DNA of 8,052 nt from an uncultured Chloroflexota bacterium (GTDB lineage Bacteria > Chloroflexota > Dehalococcoidia > UBA3495): assembly GCA_913031095.1 (NCBI GenBank), contig CAJWGH010000039.1, positions 1 through 8,052 on the forward strand. The letters run 5' to 3'. The number at the start of each line of letters is the position of its first letter. Positions within the stretch are counted from its first letter, which is position 1. The notes under the pieces are model-generated. The model worked only from the letters and a program-made list of their open reading frames with translations, did no database searches and was not told the DNA's origin. This document shows positions 1 through 5,540 of this stretch, in pieces. A program made the position numbers and the translations under genes.

Positions 1-78
1 CGGCCTCAACCCGAACCCATAACCACAAAGTCAACATCTTATTGATTCAAGGGCCGATTCGGTACTTCACCCGCCTGC

Positions 79-107
79 TTGACACCCCTAATCAAGGGTG
101 TCAGACT
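79..107 (+). promoter_or_regulatory. Possible promoter for the CDGSH pair
   Basis: A perfect TTGACA lies at 79-84. The best -10 at a 17-base spacing is CAGACT (102-107), which matches only three consensus positions. A transcript would begin near 114 and carry about 80 bases of leader. The call rests mainly on the -35 box, and the weak -10 could mean that an activator is needed. It overlaps the inverted repeat at 80-103. Confidence 0.25.
80..103. promoter_or_regulatory. 8-bp inverted repeat, candidate operator
   Basis: TGACACCC (80-87) is followed by an 8-base spacer and its exact reverse complement GGGTGTCA (96-103). There is no T-run immediately after the right arm, so an intrinsic terminator is less likely than a protein-binding dyad. 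The left arm overlaps the TTGACA box at 79-84, so a bound dimer would block or recruit polymerase there. The binding protein cannot be named from sequence. Confidence 0.4.
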
Positions 108-179
108 AACTTTTCGGTCGTGATAGCTGGCGTTGCGCCTGATGCGGCCCGCTCATCTATCCGGTATTACAGAAGTGAC

Positions 180-184
180 GGAGG
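180..184 (+). promoter_or_regulatory. Ribosome binding site fixing the first CDGSH start
   Basis: GGAGG lies seven bases before the ATG at 192. This supports the 68-residue protein over the longer open frame beginning at TTG 42. Confidence 0.85.
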
Positions 185-191
185 AATTCAT

Positions 192-398
192 ATGGCAGGC
201 GTCAATATCGAGATCCGAGAGAACGCTGGTCTCCGCGTTACAGGTCCCATAACGATAACCGACAAAGACGGCAAGAACTACACCATCCCTGAAGGCGAGT
301 GGGCAACCCTTTGCCGATGCGGTCTGTCCAATAACAAACCTTTCTGCGACTCCGGGCATCGCGACGGTGGTTTCCAGGCCGAGTCAGCCGCCAAGTAA
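192..398 (+). CDS. CDGSH-type [2Fe-2S] protein, copy 1
   Basis: A 68-residue CDGSH iron-sulfur protein (zf-CDGSH / mitoNEET-like family), predicted cytosolic. The family binds a redox-active, acid-labile [2Fe-2S] cluster through three cysteines and one histidine and acts in electron or cluster transfer. The ligand set is visible as Cys41, Cys43, Cys52 and His56 in the spacing C-x-C-x8-C-x3-H, with the usual Ser46 and Pro50 between. The core reads CDSGH where the name motif reads CDGSH, so two inner residues are swapped but all ligands stay. The N-terminal 40 residues form the small beta segment (GPITITDKDGK, P-x-GEW) typical of single-motif bacterial members. The start is set by GGAGG at 180-184. 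It is 75% identical (51/68) to the next gene, 85 bases downstream, and the two are probably co-transcribed. No signal peptide or membrane anchor is seen. The physiological partner is unknown. Confidence 0.9.
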   Translation: MAGVNIEIRENAGLRVTGPITITDKDGKNYTIPEGEWATLCRCGLSNNKPFCDSGHRDGGFQAESAAK

Positions 399-483
399 AT
401 ACTTCCGTACTCCGTAAGCCGGGCAGGCCCCGGAATGGTCCTCTCGGCTGCGCCGAACTTTACTTTAATGAAGGAGGAGTCCA

Positions 484-690
484 ATGGCAGATGTAAACAT
501 TGAGGTCCGGGAGAACGGTCCTTTGCGGTTCACCGGCCCCATCACTATCACCGACAAAGATGGCAAGGCTTACAGCGTTCCAGATGGAGAGTGGGTAAGC
601 TTCTGCAGATGCGGCCTATCACAGAACAAGCCTTTCTGTGATGCCGCTCACCGAGACGGTGGGTTCCAGGCTGATTCCGTAGCCAAATAG
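484..690 (+). CDS. CDGSH-type [2Fe-2S] protein, copy 2
   Basis: The second 68-residue CDGSH protein, a tandem paralogue of the gene before it. The ligands Cys41, Cys43, Cys52 and His56 are all kept, and the motif core is CDAAH. It aligns to copy 1 without gaps, with 17 substitutions that are mostly conservative. The exceptions are Ala12-Gly13 to Gly-Pro, Val16 to Phe, Leu40 to Phe beside the first ligand, and Ser54-Gly55 to Ala-Ala inside the cluster loop. Many codons differ only at third positions, so the duplication is not recent and both copies have been kept under selection. AAGGAGG at 471-477, six bases before the ATG, is an excellent ribosome site, so this copy may be translated at least as well as the first. 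The intergenic gap has no convincing promoter or strong hairpin, which supports a dicistronic mRNA ending at the terminator 714-747. CDGSH proteins can dimerise, so a heterodimer is possible but not shown. Confidence 0.9.
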   Translation: MADVNIEVRENGPLRFTGPITITDKDGKAYSVPDGEWVSFCRCGLSQNKPFCDAAHRDGGFQADSVAK

Positions 691-713
691 TTTCTCCTAT
701 CCGGCAGACGATA

Positions 714-747
714 AGAAATGAGCGGCCGACTTGGGCCGCTCATTTCT
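714..747. terminator. Bidirectional intrinsic terminator
   Basis: A perfect 14-bp stem (714-727 with 734-747) and a six-base loop GACTTG. It is followed on the + strand by ATTTTA and on the - strand by a short T-rich tail. It sits between the convergent CDGSH pair and the dehydrogenase, three bases from the latter's stop codon, and can end both transcripts. Confidence 0.9.
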
Positions 748-750
748 ATT

Positions 751-1842
751 TTAGTTACTACCAGGAGTAATTTTATTCGAACGGTAGAGCCGCCGTATCC
801 CCCGAACTGACTTTAACCGGTCTTCGGCCAGACGGTCTGCCGCCTTCGCCGTCGGAATCTCTCCATTCTTGGAGATCGTAATCACCCGATCCGTGATTTC
901 GTAGATGCGTTCGGTCTTTTCCCTAGCCCGGTCCGGATTGTATTCGCCGGTGATCTCAGTTTCAACGTTGATGATGCCGCCGCTATTCAAGATGTAGTCA
1001 GGGCCGTACACGATGCCCAACCGATGCAGTTCTTCACCGTCGGTCTCAGCCAGAAGCTGATTGTTGGCGCCGCCGGCGACCACTTTGCACTTCAACCTTG
1101 GGATGGTGTTTGGATTTATGACTCCGCCCAACGCGCAGGGTGCGAAGATATCGCACTCCACATCATAAATCTCGTCGGGTTTAACCACCTTCAAACCCAA
1201 ATCTCTAGCACGGTCTAATGCGCCATCAAAGACGTCTGTCACCACCAGCTTGGCATCTTCTTTCATCAGGTGGTGGGCCGTGTGGGACGCCACTTTTCCG
1301 AACCCCTGAATCGCCACAGTTTTGCCGGTCAGAGTGTCAGCTCCCCACGCTTCCTTCGCGCAGGCCTTCATACCCATGTAGAGTCCGAGCCCGGTCATGA
1401 TGGAGGTGTCGCCGCTGCCACCGACAGTCGTCGGTAATCCGACCACATGGTCGGTCTCCTGCTTGACATATTCCATATCCCGGCCGGTGGTCCCTACATC
1501 GGTAGTGGTCAGATATCTGCCAGCCAGAGTGTCCACGAACCTCCCATAGGCCCGGACTAAGGCTTCAGTTTTCTCTGTATGCGGATCAGCGATGATCACG
1601 GCTTTGCCACCGCCCAAAGGCAGATCGGCAGCCGCAGATTTATAGGTCATCGCCCGGGACAGACGGAGAGCGTCCCAGATCGCTTCTTGCTCAGACTTGT
1701 AAGGCCAGATCCTTGTTCCACCGCAGGCCGGCCCTAGGGTGGTATCGTGGATGGATATGATGGCCCTCAGTCCTGAACCGACATCGGAGACCACCACCAA
1801 CTGCTCGTGGCCCTCGGTCCCCATATGCTCAAGTATCTCCAA
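751..1842 (-). CDS. Leucine/valine/phenylalanine dehydrogenase (NAD-dependent)
   Basis: A 363-residue member of the Glu/Leu/Phe/Val dehydrogenase family, closest in layout to Bacillus leucine dehydrogenase (about 364 residues; genes called ldh or bcd). It should catalyse reversible NAD-dependent oxidative deamination of branched-chain amino acids to 2-oxoacids plus ammonium in the cytosol. The substrate domain (about 1-140) shows GGTR (41-44), Lys68, and GGGK ending in catalytic Lys80, with Asp115 in the DVGTT segment. The Rossmann domain (about 150-300) has G-x-G-x-x-A at 180-185 and acidic Asp203 at the end of the second strand, which favours NAD over NADP. GGANNQL (257-263) and the NSGGIINV stretch (286-293) are also typical. 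The start is TTG with AAGGGGG six bases upstream, and its MEIL opening matches the family N-terminus; ATG codon 7 is the alternative. Compared with the Bacillus enzyme as I remember it, two pocket positions differ (Cys40 for Leu, Thr113 for Ala), so the exact substrate is uncertain. Confidence 0.92.
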   Translation of the reverse strand: MEILEHMGTEGHEQLVVVSDVGSGLRAIISIHDTTLGPACGGTRIWPYKSEQEAIWDALRLSRAMTYKSAAADLPLGGGKAVIIADPHTEKTEALVRAYGRFVDTLAGRYLTTTDVGTTGRDMEYVKQETDHVVGLPTTVGGSGDTSIMTGLGLYMGMKACAKEAWGADTLTGKTVAIQGFGKVASHTAHHLMKEDAKLVVTDVFDGALDRARDLGLKVVKPDEIYDVECDIFAPCALGGVINPNTIPRLKCKVVAGGANNQLLAETDGEELHRLGIVYGPDYILNSGGIINVETEITGEYNPDRAREKTERIYEITDRVITISKNGEIPTAKAADRLAEDRLKSVRGIRRLYRSNKITPGSN

Positions 1843-1848
1843 CGTGGG

Positions 1849-1855
1849 CCCCCTT
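1849..1855 (-). promoter_or_regulatory. Ribosome binding site for the TTG start of the dehydrogenase
   Basis: On the minus strand AAGGGGG lies six bases before TTG (1842-1840). It supports the TTG start, which also aligns with the family N-terminus, over the ATG six codons further in. Confidence 0.65.
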
Positions 1856-1967
1856 ATCGTCGTGTTTCACCGCCGTACACGGTCAATTTGAACTTAGACC
1901 ATCTGGCTAAACTTCGGTATGCTGGGCGCTGTCTGATGGGTTCATCGCCTCCGCTCCCTGCCTTTTA

Positions 1968-1973
1968 ATTATA
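1968..1973 (-). promoter_or_regulatory. Candidate -10 box for the dehydrogenase
   Basis: A perfect TATAAT on the minus strand would start a transcript near 1961 with about 120 bases of leader. No good -35 is seen at the usual distance. A TTGACC at 1886-1881, nearer the gene, is an alternative -35, but no matching -10 follows it. The leader contains only weak dyads. Judged alone this is a tentative call. Confidence 0.35.
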
Positions 1974-2011
1974 GCCCAAAGAACGCCTCGCTCCTTACTG
2001 TTATATCAATT

Positions 2012-2038
2012 TTGGACATCCGGATTAAGCGGTATAAT
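2012..2038 (+). promoter_or_regulatory. Promoter of the 146-residue protein gene
   Basis: A perfect TATAAT at 2033-2038 lies 32 bases before the start codon. TTGGACA at 2012-2018 is the only -35-like sequence, with a short spacer of 14-15 bases. The strong -10 and short leader (about 25 bases) make it plausible. Confidence 0.5.
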
Positions 2039-2069
2039 CTCCGCATTCCTATCACAAAGGAGAAGCGAC

Positions 2070-2510
2070 ATGGCACAACAAACGATGCATGCGCAGATGG
2101 GTGGCGAGACGAGCGGATCCGAAGAACTGATCCAAGCCGGAGCTGTCACGTTCGGTCTAGAATATCGGACGCTCCACGAAGGCGCCGAGGAAGGCGTTTG
2201 TATCCATGTTTACGGCGACCAACTAGAAGGGCAGGACAAAGAGCTTCTACGCTTTGACTGCTTCCGAGTTGCGCCCCACTACCATTACAGGAATGCCACG
2301 GTGAAGAAGAACGAGCGTCTGATGTTAGACTTCACCGCGGAAGGCGACTCATTGGCCTGGACCTTAGACAAGATCAAGAACCGGCTGCCCATAATGCTGA
2401 TTCGGTGCGAAGCGGAAGACATCGCCCGTTCCATAGACCAACGAGACATCGACGCTGCCTTGCCCAAGATCGTTGCCTGGGCAGAAACAAAAACCCACAA
2501 TCGAGCTTAA
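2070..2510 (+). CDS. Hypothetical protein, 146 residues
   Basis: I do not recognise this protein. It has a promoter with a perfect -10 box, the ribosome site AAAGGAG (2056-2062) seven bases before ATG, and a terminator-like hairpin after its stop, so it is a real single-gene unit. It has no signal peptide and no membrane segment. The first 20 residues are polar and probably flexible. Residues 25-70 alternate in a way that suggests beta strands (GVCIHVYGD 42-50, LLRFDCFRV 59-67). A histidine/tyrosine patch PHYHY follows (69-73), then a strand around 84-98 (LMLDF, LAWTL) and a predicted helical tail from about 115 to 140. Cys44, Cys64 and Cys113 with His70 and His72 could bind a metal, but no standard metal motif is present. 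It is divergent from the leucine dehydrogenase and upstream of a cyclophilin, and neither neighbour fixes its role. Confidence 0.85.
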   Translation: MAQQTMHAQMGGETSGSEELIQAGAVTFGLEYRTLHEGAEEGVCIHVYGDQLEGQDKELLRFDCFRVAPHYHYRNATVKKNERLMLDFTAEGDSLAWTLDKIKNRLPIMLIRCEAEDIARSIDQRDIDAALPKIVAWAETKTHNRA

Positions 2511-2546
2511 TCAGCGTAGTTGGGTTTGGTACAGACTAATTTGGTA

Positions 2547-2583
2547 ACCAAGAAGGCCCGCATCGTATGCGGGCCTTCTTGGT
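2547..2583. terminator. 17-bp hairpin, probable bidirectional terminator
   Basis: A perfect 17-bp stem (2547-2563 with 2567-2583) and a three-base CGT loop follow the hypothetical gene by 36 bases. The classic U-run is absent outside the stem. The right arm itself ends CCTTCTTGGT, so pausing would occur on the inner GC stem with the CTT-rich part as tail. It separates this gene from the cyclophilin promoter. Confidence 0.75.
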
Positions 2584-2594
2584 ATCACAACTGG

Positions 2595-2622
2595 TTTCGA
2601 ACTAAGCCCCGGATGTTACAAT
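2595..2622 (+). promoter_or_regulatory. Extended -10 promoter for the cyclophilin gene
   Basis: TACAAT at 2617-2622 is preceded by TG at 2614-2615, giving an extended -10. TTTCGA at 2595-2600 is a poor -35 at a 16-base spacing. The transcript would have a leader of about 33 bases. Confidence 0.45.
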
Positions 2623-2661
2623 CCGTACCGTAAAAATTGCCTTAACCACCGGAGGAAACTA

Positions 2662-3177
2662 ATGCCCAAATCTTATTCAGCGCCGCCGGCAATGACGATC
2701 GATGAGAGTAAGTCCTATTCGGCGAAATTTAAGACCAACCATGGCGATATCAATATCGATCTTTTCGCGTCACAAGCGCCGGTGACAGTGAACAATTTTG
2801 TATTCTTAGCAAGGGACGGCTTCTACGATAACGTGATATTCCACCGAGTCATTCCGGACTTCATGATTCAAGGTGGAGATCCAGACGGAACCGGGATGGG
2901 AGGGCCTGGCTACAAGTTTCAAGATGAGTTCGACAAATCTCTGGTTTTCGATGGCCCGGGCATCCTGGCGATGGCCAATGCAGGCCCAGGCACCAACGGA
3001 AGTCAGTTCTTCATTACCGTTGCTCCAACTCCTCATCTGAATGGCGCACACACGATCTTTGGAAAAGTGACCTCGGGTCAAGACATAGCCGATGCCATCT
3101 CAAAGGTTCCTCAGGGAGCTAGTAACAGGCCAACAGATCAGGTTACGATTGAGCTCATAGAGATTCAAGAGTCTTAA
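2662..3177 (+). CDS. Cyclophilin-type peptidyl-prolyl cis-trans isomerase
   Basis: A 171-residue single-domain cyclophilin. It catalyses cis-trans isomerisation of X-Pro bonds and helps protein folding, and the lack of a signal peptide places it in the cytosol, like E. coli PpiB (about 164 residues). The active site is complete: FHRVIPDFMIQGGD (60-73) supplies Arg62, Phe67, Met68 and Gln70. MANAGPGTNGSQFF (104-117) supplies Ala105, Asn106 and Phe117. HLNGAH (125-130) supplies His130. The tryptophan of human cyclophilin A (W121) is replaced by His125, as in many bacterial members, which normally lowers cyclosporin binding. The first 20 residues are a polar extension before the domain. GGAGG at 2651-2655 lies six bases before ATG. 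The gene stands alone between its own promoter and the convergent MFS gene. Confidence 0.95.
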   Translation: MPKSYSAPPAMTIDESKSYSAKFKTNHGDINIDLFASQAPVTVNNFVFLARDGFYDNVIFHRVIPDFMIQGGDPDGTGMGGPGYKFQDEFDKSLVFDGPGILAMANAGPGTNGSQFFITVAPTPHLNGAHTIFGKVTSGQDIADAISKVPQGASNRPTDQVTIELIEIQES

Positions 3178-3188
3178 GCTCTCGTAAT

Positions 3189-3209
3189 ATTTTGCTAAAT
3201 AGCGAAAAT
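3189..3209. terminator. Weak AT-rich hairpin between convergent genes
   Basis: ATTTT-GCT (3189-3196) can pair with AGC-(G)-AAAAT (3201-3209) around an AAAT loop, with one bulged G. It lies between the stops of the cyclophilin and the MFS gene and could help end either transcript, but it is short and AT-rich. Confidence 0.25.
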
Positions 3210-3215
3210 GGCGTT

Positions 3216-4463
3216 CTAGTCTGCTGCGGCGGACAAGGGCGCCGTTTTGTTTTGGGGACGTTTGGCCAACAGGAAGCAGGCAGCGCCAGCCAGATTAGTC
3301 ACCACCATCACAAGAAAGGCGTCCGTGTAATCGCCTTGGACGTCTCGCATCCAGCCGACCAGAGGCGCGGCAATAAGAAGCAACAGGTTCATAGGGACTG
3401 TGGAAAACCCTAATATCTTGCCGAACGACGCAGAACCGAAGTATTCGCCACGGATCGCTACCGTCAGCGGGTTCCGGCCGCCGAATCCTGCTCCGAACAA
3501 GACTGCGAACGCGTATATGGACGGAAGGGAGTCTGCAAAAACCAACACCACTACGCCCATAGCCTGTAAGCTTGTGAAAAATCCCAAAGCCAGCCTGATA
3601 GGCACCTTCCCGCCCACATAACCGCCCACTAGTTGGAAGCCCATGGCTACGGCGGTGTAGACAGATACCACGAAAGCAGCGTCCTGTACCTGATAGCCCT
3701 TGTCAACCATCAGCAGACCAAGATGGGCCATGATGGCCAGAATCACCATAGAGGTGAATCCGTGGCCGAAGGCAATCAACCAGAAAGCCGGAGTCCGTAG
3801 TGCCTCAGAAGCGGTGAAGTCGGCTTCATATGAGCTGGCCGTGTGGGACTCGCCGGCGTTAGCCGCGGGCTGCGTAGCAGGTTTGTCGCCGTCGGGCAGT
3901 AGACCGATATCCTGTGGCTGGTTGTGGATCAAACGGGAGATAGGGCCGGCTACTACGATCATAAACACGCCCAAGATGGTGGCCGTCATACGCCAACCCA
4001 GGCGGTCTTGATCTGGGTCTATGGACCAGGCAATCAATGGGACCAAGACCAACGCGCCCAGCCGACTGCCCATGTTTGACCAACCCAAGGCCATTGCTCG
4101 GCGGCGGTGGAACCACCGGTTGAGCATGGTCATCAAGGGGATCCAACTTCCTAGCCCTTGTCCCACGGCCATGAAGATGTAGGCCAAATAGAACATCCAC
4201 AGGTTCTGCACCTGGGCAAAGAAGATGAACGCACCGCCAAGGATAATCATCCCGATGAACACCATCCTTCGGGCACCCACTTTGTCGGTGAGATACCCTT
4301 CGATGGGACCCATCAATCCGCCTTCGACTCGGGTGAAGGTGAGTGCGAACCCTAGCTGCGTGCGGTTCCAGCCGAATTCCCGCTCCAAAGCCACTGCCCA
4401 TACGCTCATAGCATGGAACAAGGGGACGGTTGATATAACCATAACGAACCCGCTGATTCCCAC
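3216..4463 (-). CDS. MFS transporter, monocarboxylate/oxalate-formate antiporter-like
   Basis: An integral membrane carrier of the major facilitator superfamily, 415 residues from GTG 4463. Two six-helix halves are separated by a polar loop at about 180-220. Motif A is GYLTDKVGARR (56-66) between helices 2 and 3. The segments RWFHRRRAMALGWSNMG (116-132) and YFGSASFGKILG (341-352) recall the monocarboxylate and oxalate/formate branches, so the cargo is probably a small carboxylate; the exact substrate cannot be read. The start is doubtful. Upstream codons in the same frame encode RRLNGIFYGWW, the usual N-terminal part of helix 1 in this family, so the real protein should begin earlier. However, no ATG, GTG or TTG lies in frame between 4463 and the TGA at 4580-4578. 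A rare start (ATT 4535 or CTG 4493), or an indel that hides a TTG at 4551 in the neighbouring frame, would explain this. GTG 4463 also lacks a good ribosome site. Confidence 0.85.
   Translation of the reverse strand: MGISGFVMVISTVPLFHAMSVWAVALEREFGWNRTQLGFALTFTRVEGGLMGPIEGYLTDKVGARRMVFIGMIILGGAFIFFAQVQNLWMFYLAYIFMAVGQGLGSWIPLMTMLNRWFHRRRAMALGWSNMGSRLGALVLVPLIAWSIDPDQDRLGWRMTATILGVFMIVVAGPISRLIHNQPQDIGLLPDGDKPATQPAANAGESHTASSYEADFTASEALRTPAFWLIAFGHGFTSMVILAIMAHLGLLMVDKGYQVQDAAFVVSVYTAVAMGFQLVGGYVGGKVPIRLALGFFTSLQAMGVVVLVFADSLPSIYAFAVLFGAGFGGRNPLTVAIRGEYFGSASFGKILGFSTVPMNLLLLIAAPLVGWMRDVQGDYTDAFLVMVVTNLAGAACFLLAKRPQNKTAPLSAAAD
3227..3253 (+). terminator. Possible cyclophilin terminator inside the MFS 3' end
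   Basis: CGGCG (3227-3231) and CGCCG (3240-3244) form a 5-bp stem around an eight-base loop, followed by TTTTGTTTT on the + strand. The geometry suits an intrinsic terminator for the rightward transcript, although it lies in the antisense of the last MFS codons. The stem is short. Confidence 0.35.
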
Positions 4464-4551
4464 CAGCCACCAGCCGTAAAAGATACCGTTCAGGCGGCGA
4501 GGGACGCGAGTTCCGGAGGAAGGTCCAGAAGAAATTGCTAATAGCTCCCAA

Positions 4552-4633
4552 AGTGGCCTATCGATTTCGACGCAACTTCAAAAGTGTATCACAATTCCAT
4601 ATATTTACCTATGTTTATTATTAACATTAACGA
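4552..4633 (-). promoter_or_regulatory. AT-rich gap upstream of the MFS gene
   Basis: The gap between rsmI and the MFS gene is very AT-rich (4580-4633) and free of strong hairpins, so rsmI transcripts may read through. On the minus strand TACACT preceded by TG, just before the start region, is the best -10 candidate, but I find no matching -35. GTTAAT repeats occur near 4620-4631. Whether the MFS gene has its own promoter is unsettled. Confidence 0.25.
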
Positions 4634-5494
4634 CTATCTAGCCTCTCGGCCCAGCTCCACCCACACCTGGTACACCCGGTTTTTGGCGAGGCCGGTGGTC
4701 TCAGCCACCTGTGCCACGGCGTCTTTCGCCCTGACACCATCTTGACGCAGGATATCCAGTCTTACACGCAGATCAGCATCAACGTTGCCCTGCCCTTCTG
4801 CGCCCGTGGAATCAGAAGAGGCGCCGTCTCCTGAGGCGCTGGCCTGGACGACCAATACCACCTCTCCTCTGGGCGATGTGAAATGTTCAAGAGCCTGAGC
4901 TGCCGTACCACGGAAGACTTCTTCGTGGAGCTTCGTCAGCTCCCGGCAAACAGCCAATGGTCGGTCGACAAAGACAGCTTCCACATCAGCTAGCATCGCG
5001 CGCAGTCGGTGGGGAGCTTCGAACACGATTATCGGCACAGCAGAGGCCGCTACCTGGCGTAGGGCTGCCTGCCGGTCTTTCTTGCGCCTCGGGAGAAACC
5101 CCAGGAAAAGGAATGCGTCACCAGGGAAGCCGGATAGCGCCAATGCCGCCGTCACGGCAGATGGACCCGGAACGACTTCAACCTTGAAGCCCGCCTGAGC
5201 CACGGCGGTCACGAGGTCGCTGCCAGGATCGCTGATGCCAGGCATCCCAGCGTCGGTGACCAGGGCGGCGTCGCCCTCGGCCAGCTGCGCCAATACGACA
5301 CCCAGCTTGTCCCGCCAGTTATGCTGATGGAAGCTAGTGATGCGAGGGTGGATTCCCAGATGACTCAACAAACGTCGGGTCACGCGCGTGTCTTCGGCCG
5401 CCACCAAGGCGACCTCAGCCAAAACCCGCGCCGCCCGAGGGGTTAGATCCTCCAAGTTACCGATAGGGGTCCCGACAATATATAAGGTGTGCAA
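4634..5494 (-). CDS. rsmI: 16S rRNA 2'-O-methyltransferase RsmI (C1402)
   Basis: A 286-residue RsmI. It transfers methyl from S-adenosylmethionine to the 2'-OH of cytidine 1402 in 16S rRNA, in the ribosomal P-site region. The fold is of the tetrapyrrole methylase type. Signatures run in order: TPIGNL (9-14), EDTR (34-37), DAGMPGISDPG (81-91), VPGPSA (108-113), FLGFLPR (130-136), E-A-PHR (159-163), RELTKLHEE (184-192) and RGEVVLVV (209-216). A Ser/Gly-rich linker (218-236) leads to a small C-terminal helical domain (241-286), as in many family members. The start is TTG at 5494-5492, with AGGAAG five bases upstream; the protein then opens with the conserved LYIVGTPIGNL, so no longer start is needed. 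It is divergent from the ThDP enzyme and upstream of the MFS gene on the same strand. Length and motifs are complete. Confidence 0.97.
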   Translation of the reverse strand: MHTLYIVGTPIGNLEDLTPRAARVLAEVALVAAEDTRVTRRLLSHLGIHPRITSFHQHNWRDKLGVVLAQLAEGDAALVTDAGMPGISDPGSDLVTAVAQAGFKVEVVPGPSAVTAALALSGFPGDAFLFLGFLPRRKKDRQAALRQVAASAVPIIVFEAPHRLRAMLADVEAVFVDRPLAVCRELTKLHEEVFRGTAAQALEHFTSPRGEVVLVVQASASGDGASSDSTGAEGQGNVDADLRVRLDILRQDGVRAKDAVAQVAETTGLAKNRVYQVWVELGREAR

Positions 5495-5499
5495 AGAAT

Positions 5500-5505
5500 C
5501 TTCCT
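5500..5505 (-). promoter_or_regulatory. Ribosome binding site for the TTG start of rsmI
   Basis: AGGAAG on the minus strand, five bases before TTG. It is modest, but it is the only candidate, and it sits where the conserved N-terminus requires a start. Confidence 0.5.
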
Positions 5506-5509
5506 GGCT

Positions 5510-5540
5510 TTGATATCCCTAGATAAGCGAGCCTTATTAT
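5510..5540 (+). promoter_or_regulatory. Candidate promoter of the ThDP enzyme gene
   Basis: TTGATA (5510-5515, five of six consensus positions) and TATTAT (5535-5540, five of six) are separated by 19 bases, slightly long. TTATTA one base earlier gives 18. The leader would be about 100 bases. The -10 overlaps the opposite-strand -10 of rsmI. Confidence 0.4.

Larger units (their letters stand above)
1..191. other. Left-edge region with no convincing gene
   Basis: I see no recognisable coding sequence here. The frame of the first CDGSH gene is open without a stop from position 3, and a TTG at 42 could in principle add 50 residues. That extension has no similarity to the paralogue downstream and is low-complexity in look, and the start at 192 has a near-ideal ribosome site. 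I therefore read this stretch as leader and promoter DNA, possibly with the end of an upstream gene lost at the edge. It contains the dyad at 80-103. Confidence 0.5.

Noticed and set aside
42..398. 118-residue form of the first CDGSH protein starting at TTG 42
   Set aside because: The ATG at 192 has an ideal ribosome site and gives a protein exactly the length of its paralogue; the extra 50 residues have no counterpart there.
419..456. Two small hairpins between the CDGSH genes (stems 419-423/429-433 and 444-448/452-456)
   Set aside because: Each has only five base pairs and no T-run follows, so I do not call a terminator or riboswitch; at most they affect mRNA stability.
1861..1900. Weak dyads in the leader of the dehydrogenase (CGTGT/ACACG and GGTC/GACC)
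   Set aside because: Arms of four to five bases with long or mismatched centres occur by chance; no known Lrp-like or other operator consensus is met.
3700..4011. A 103-residue open frame on the + strand opposite the MFS gene
   Set aside because: Antisense shadow of a clear membrane protein; no ribosome site and no recognisable domain.
3859..4551. A 230-residue open frame on the minus strand inside the MFS gene
   Set aside because: Apart from its first 18 or so residues it is an Arg/Pro/His-rich shadow of the MFS gene in another frame. Only its start region is of interest, for the possible frameshift.
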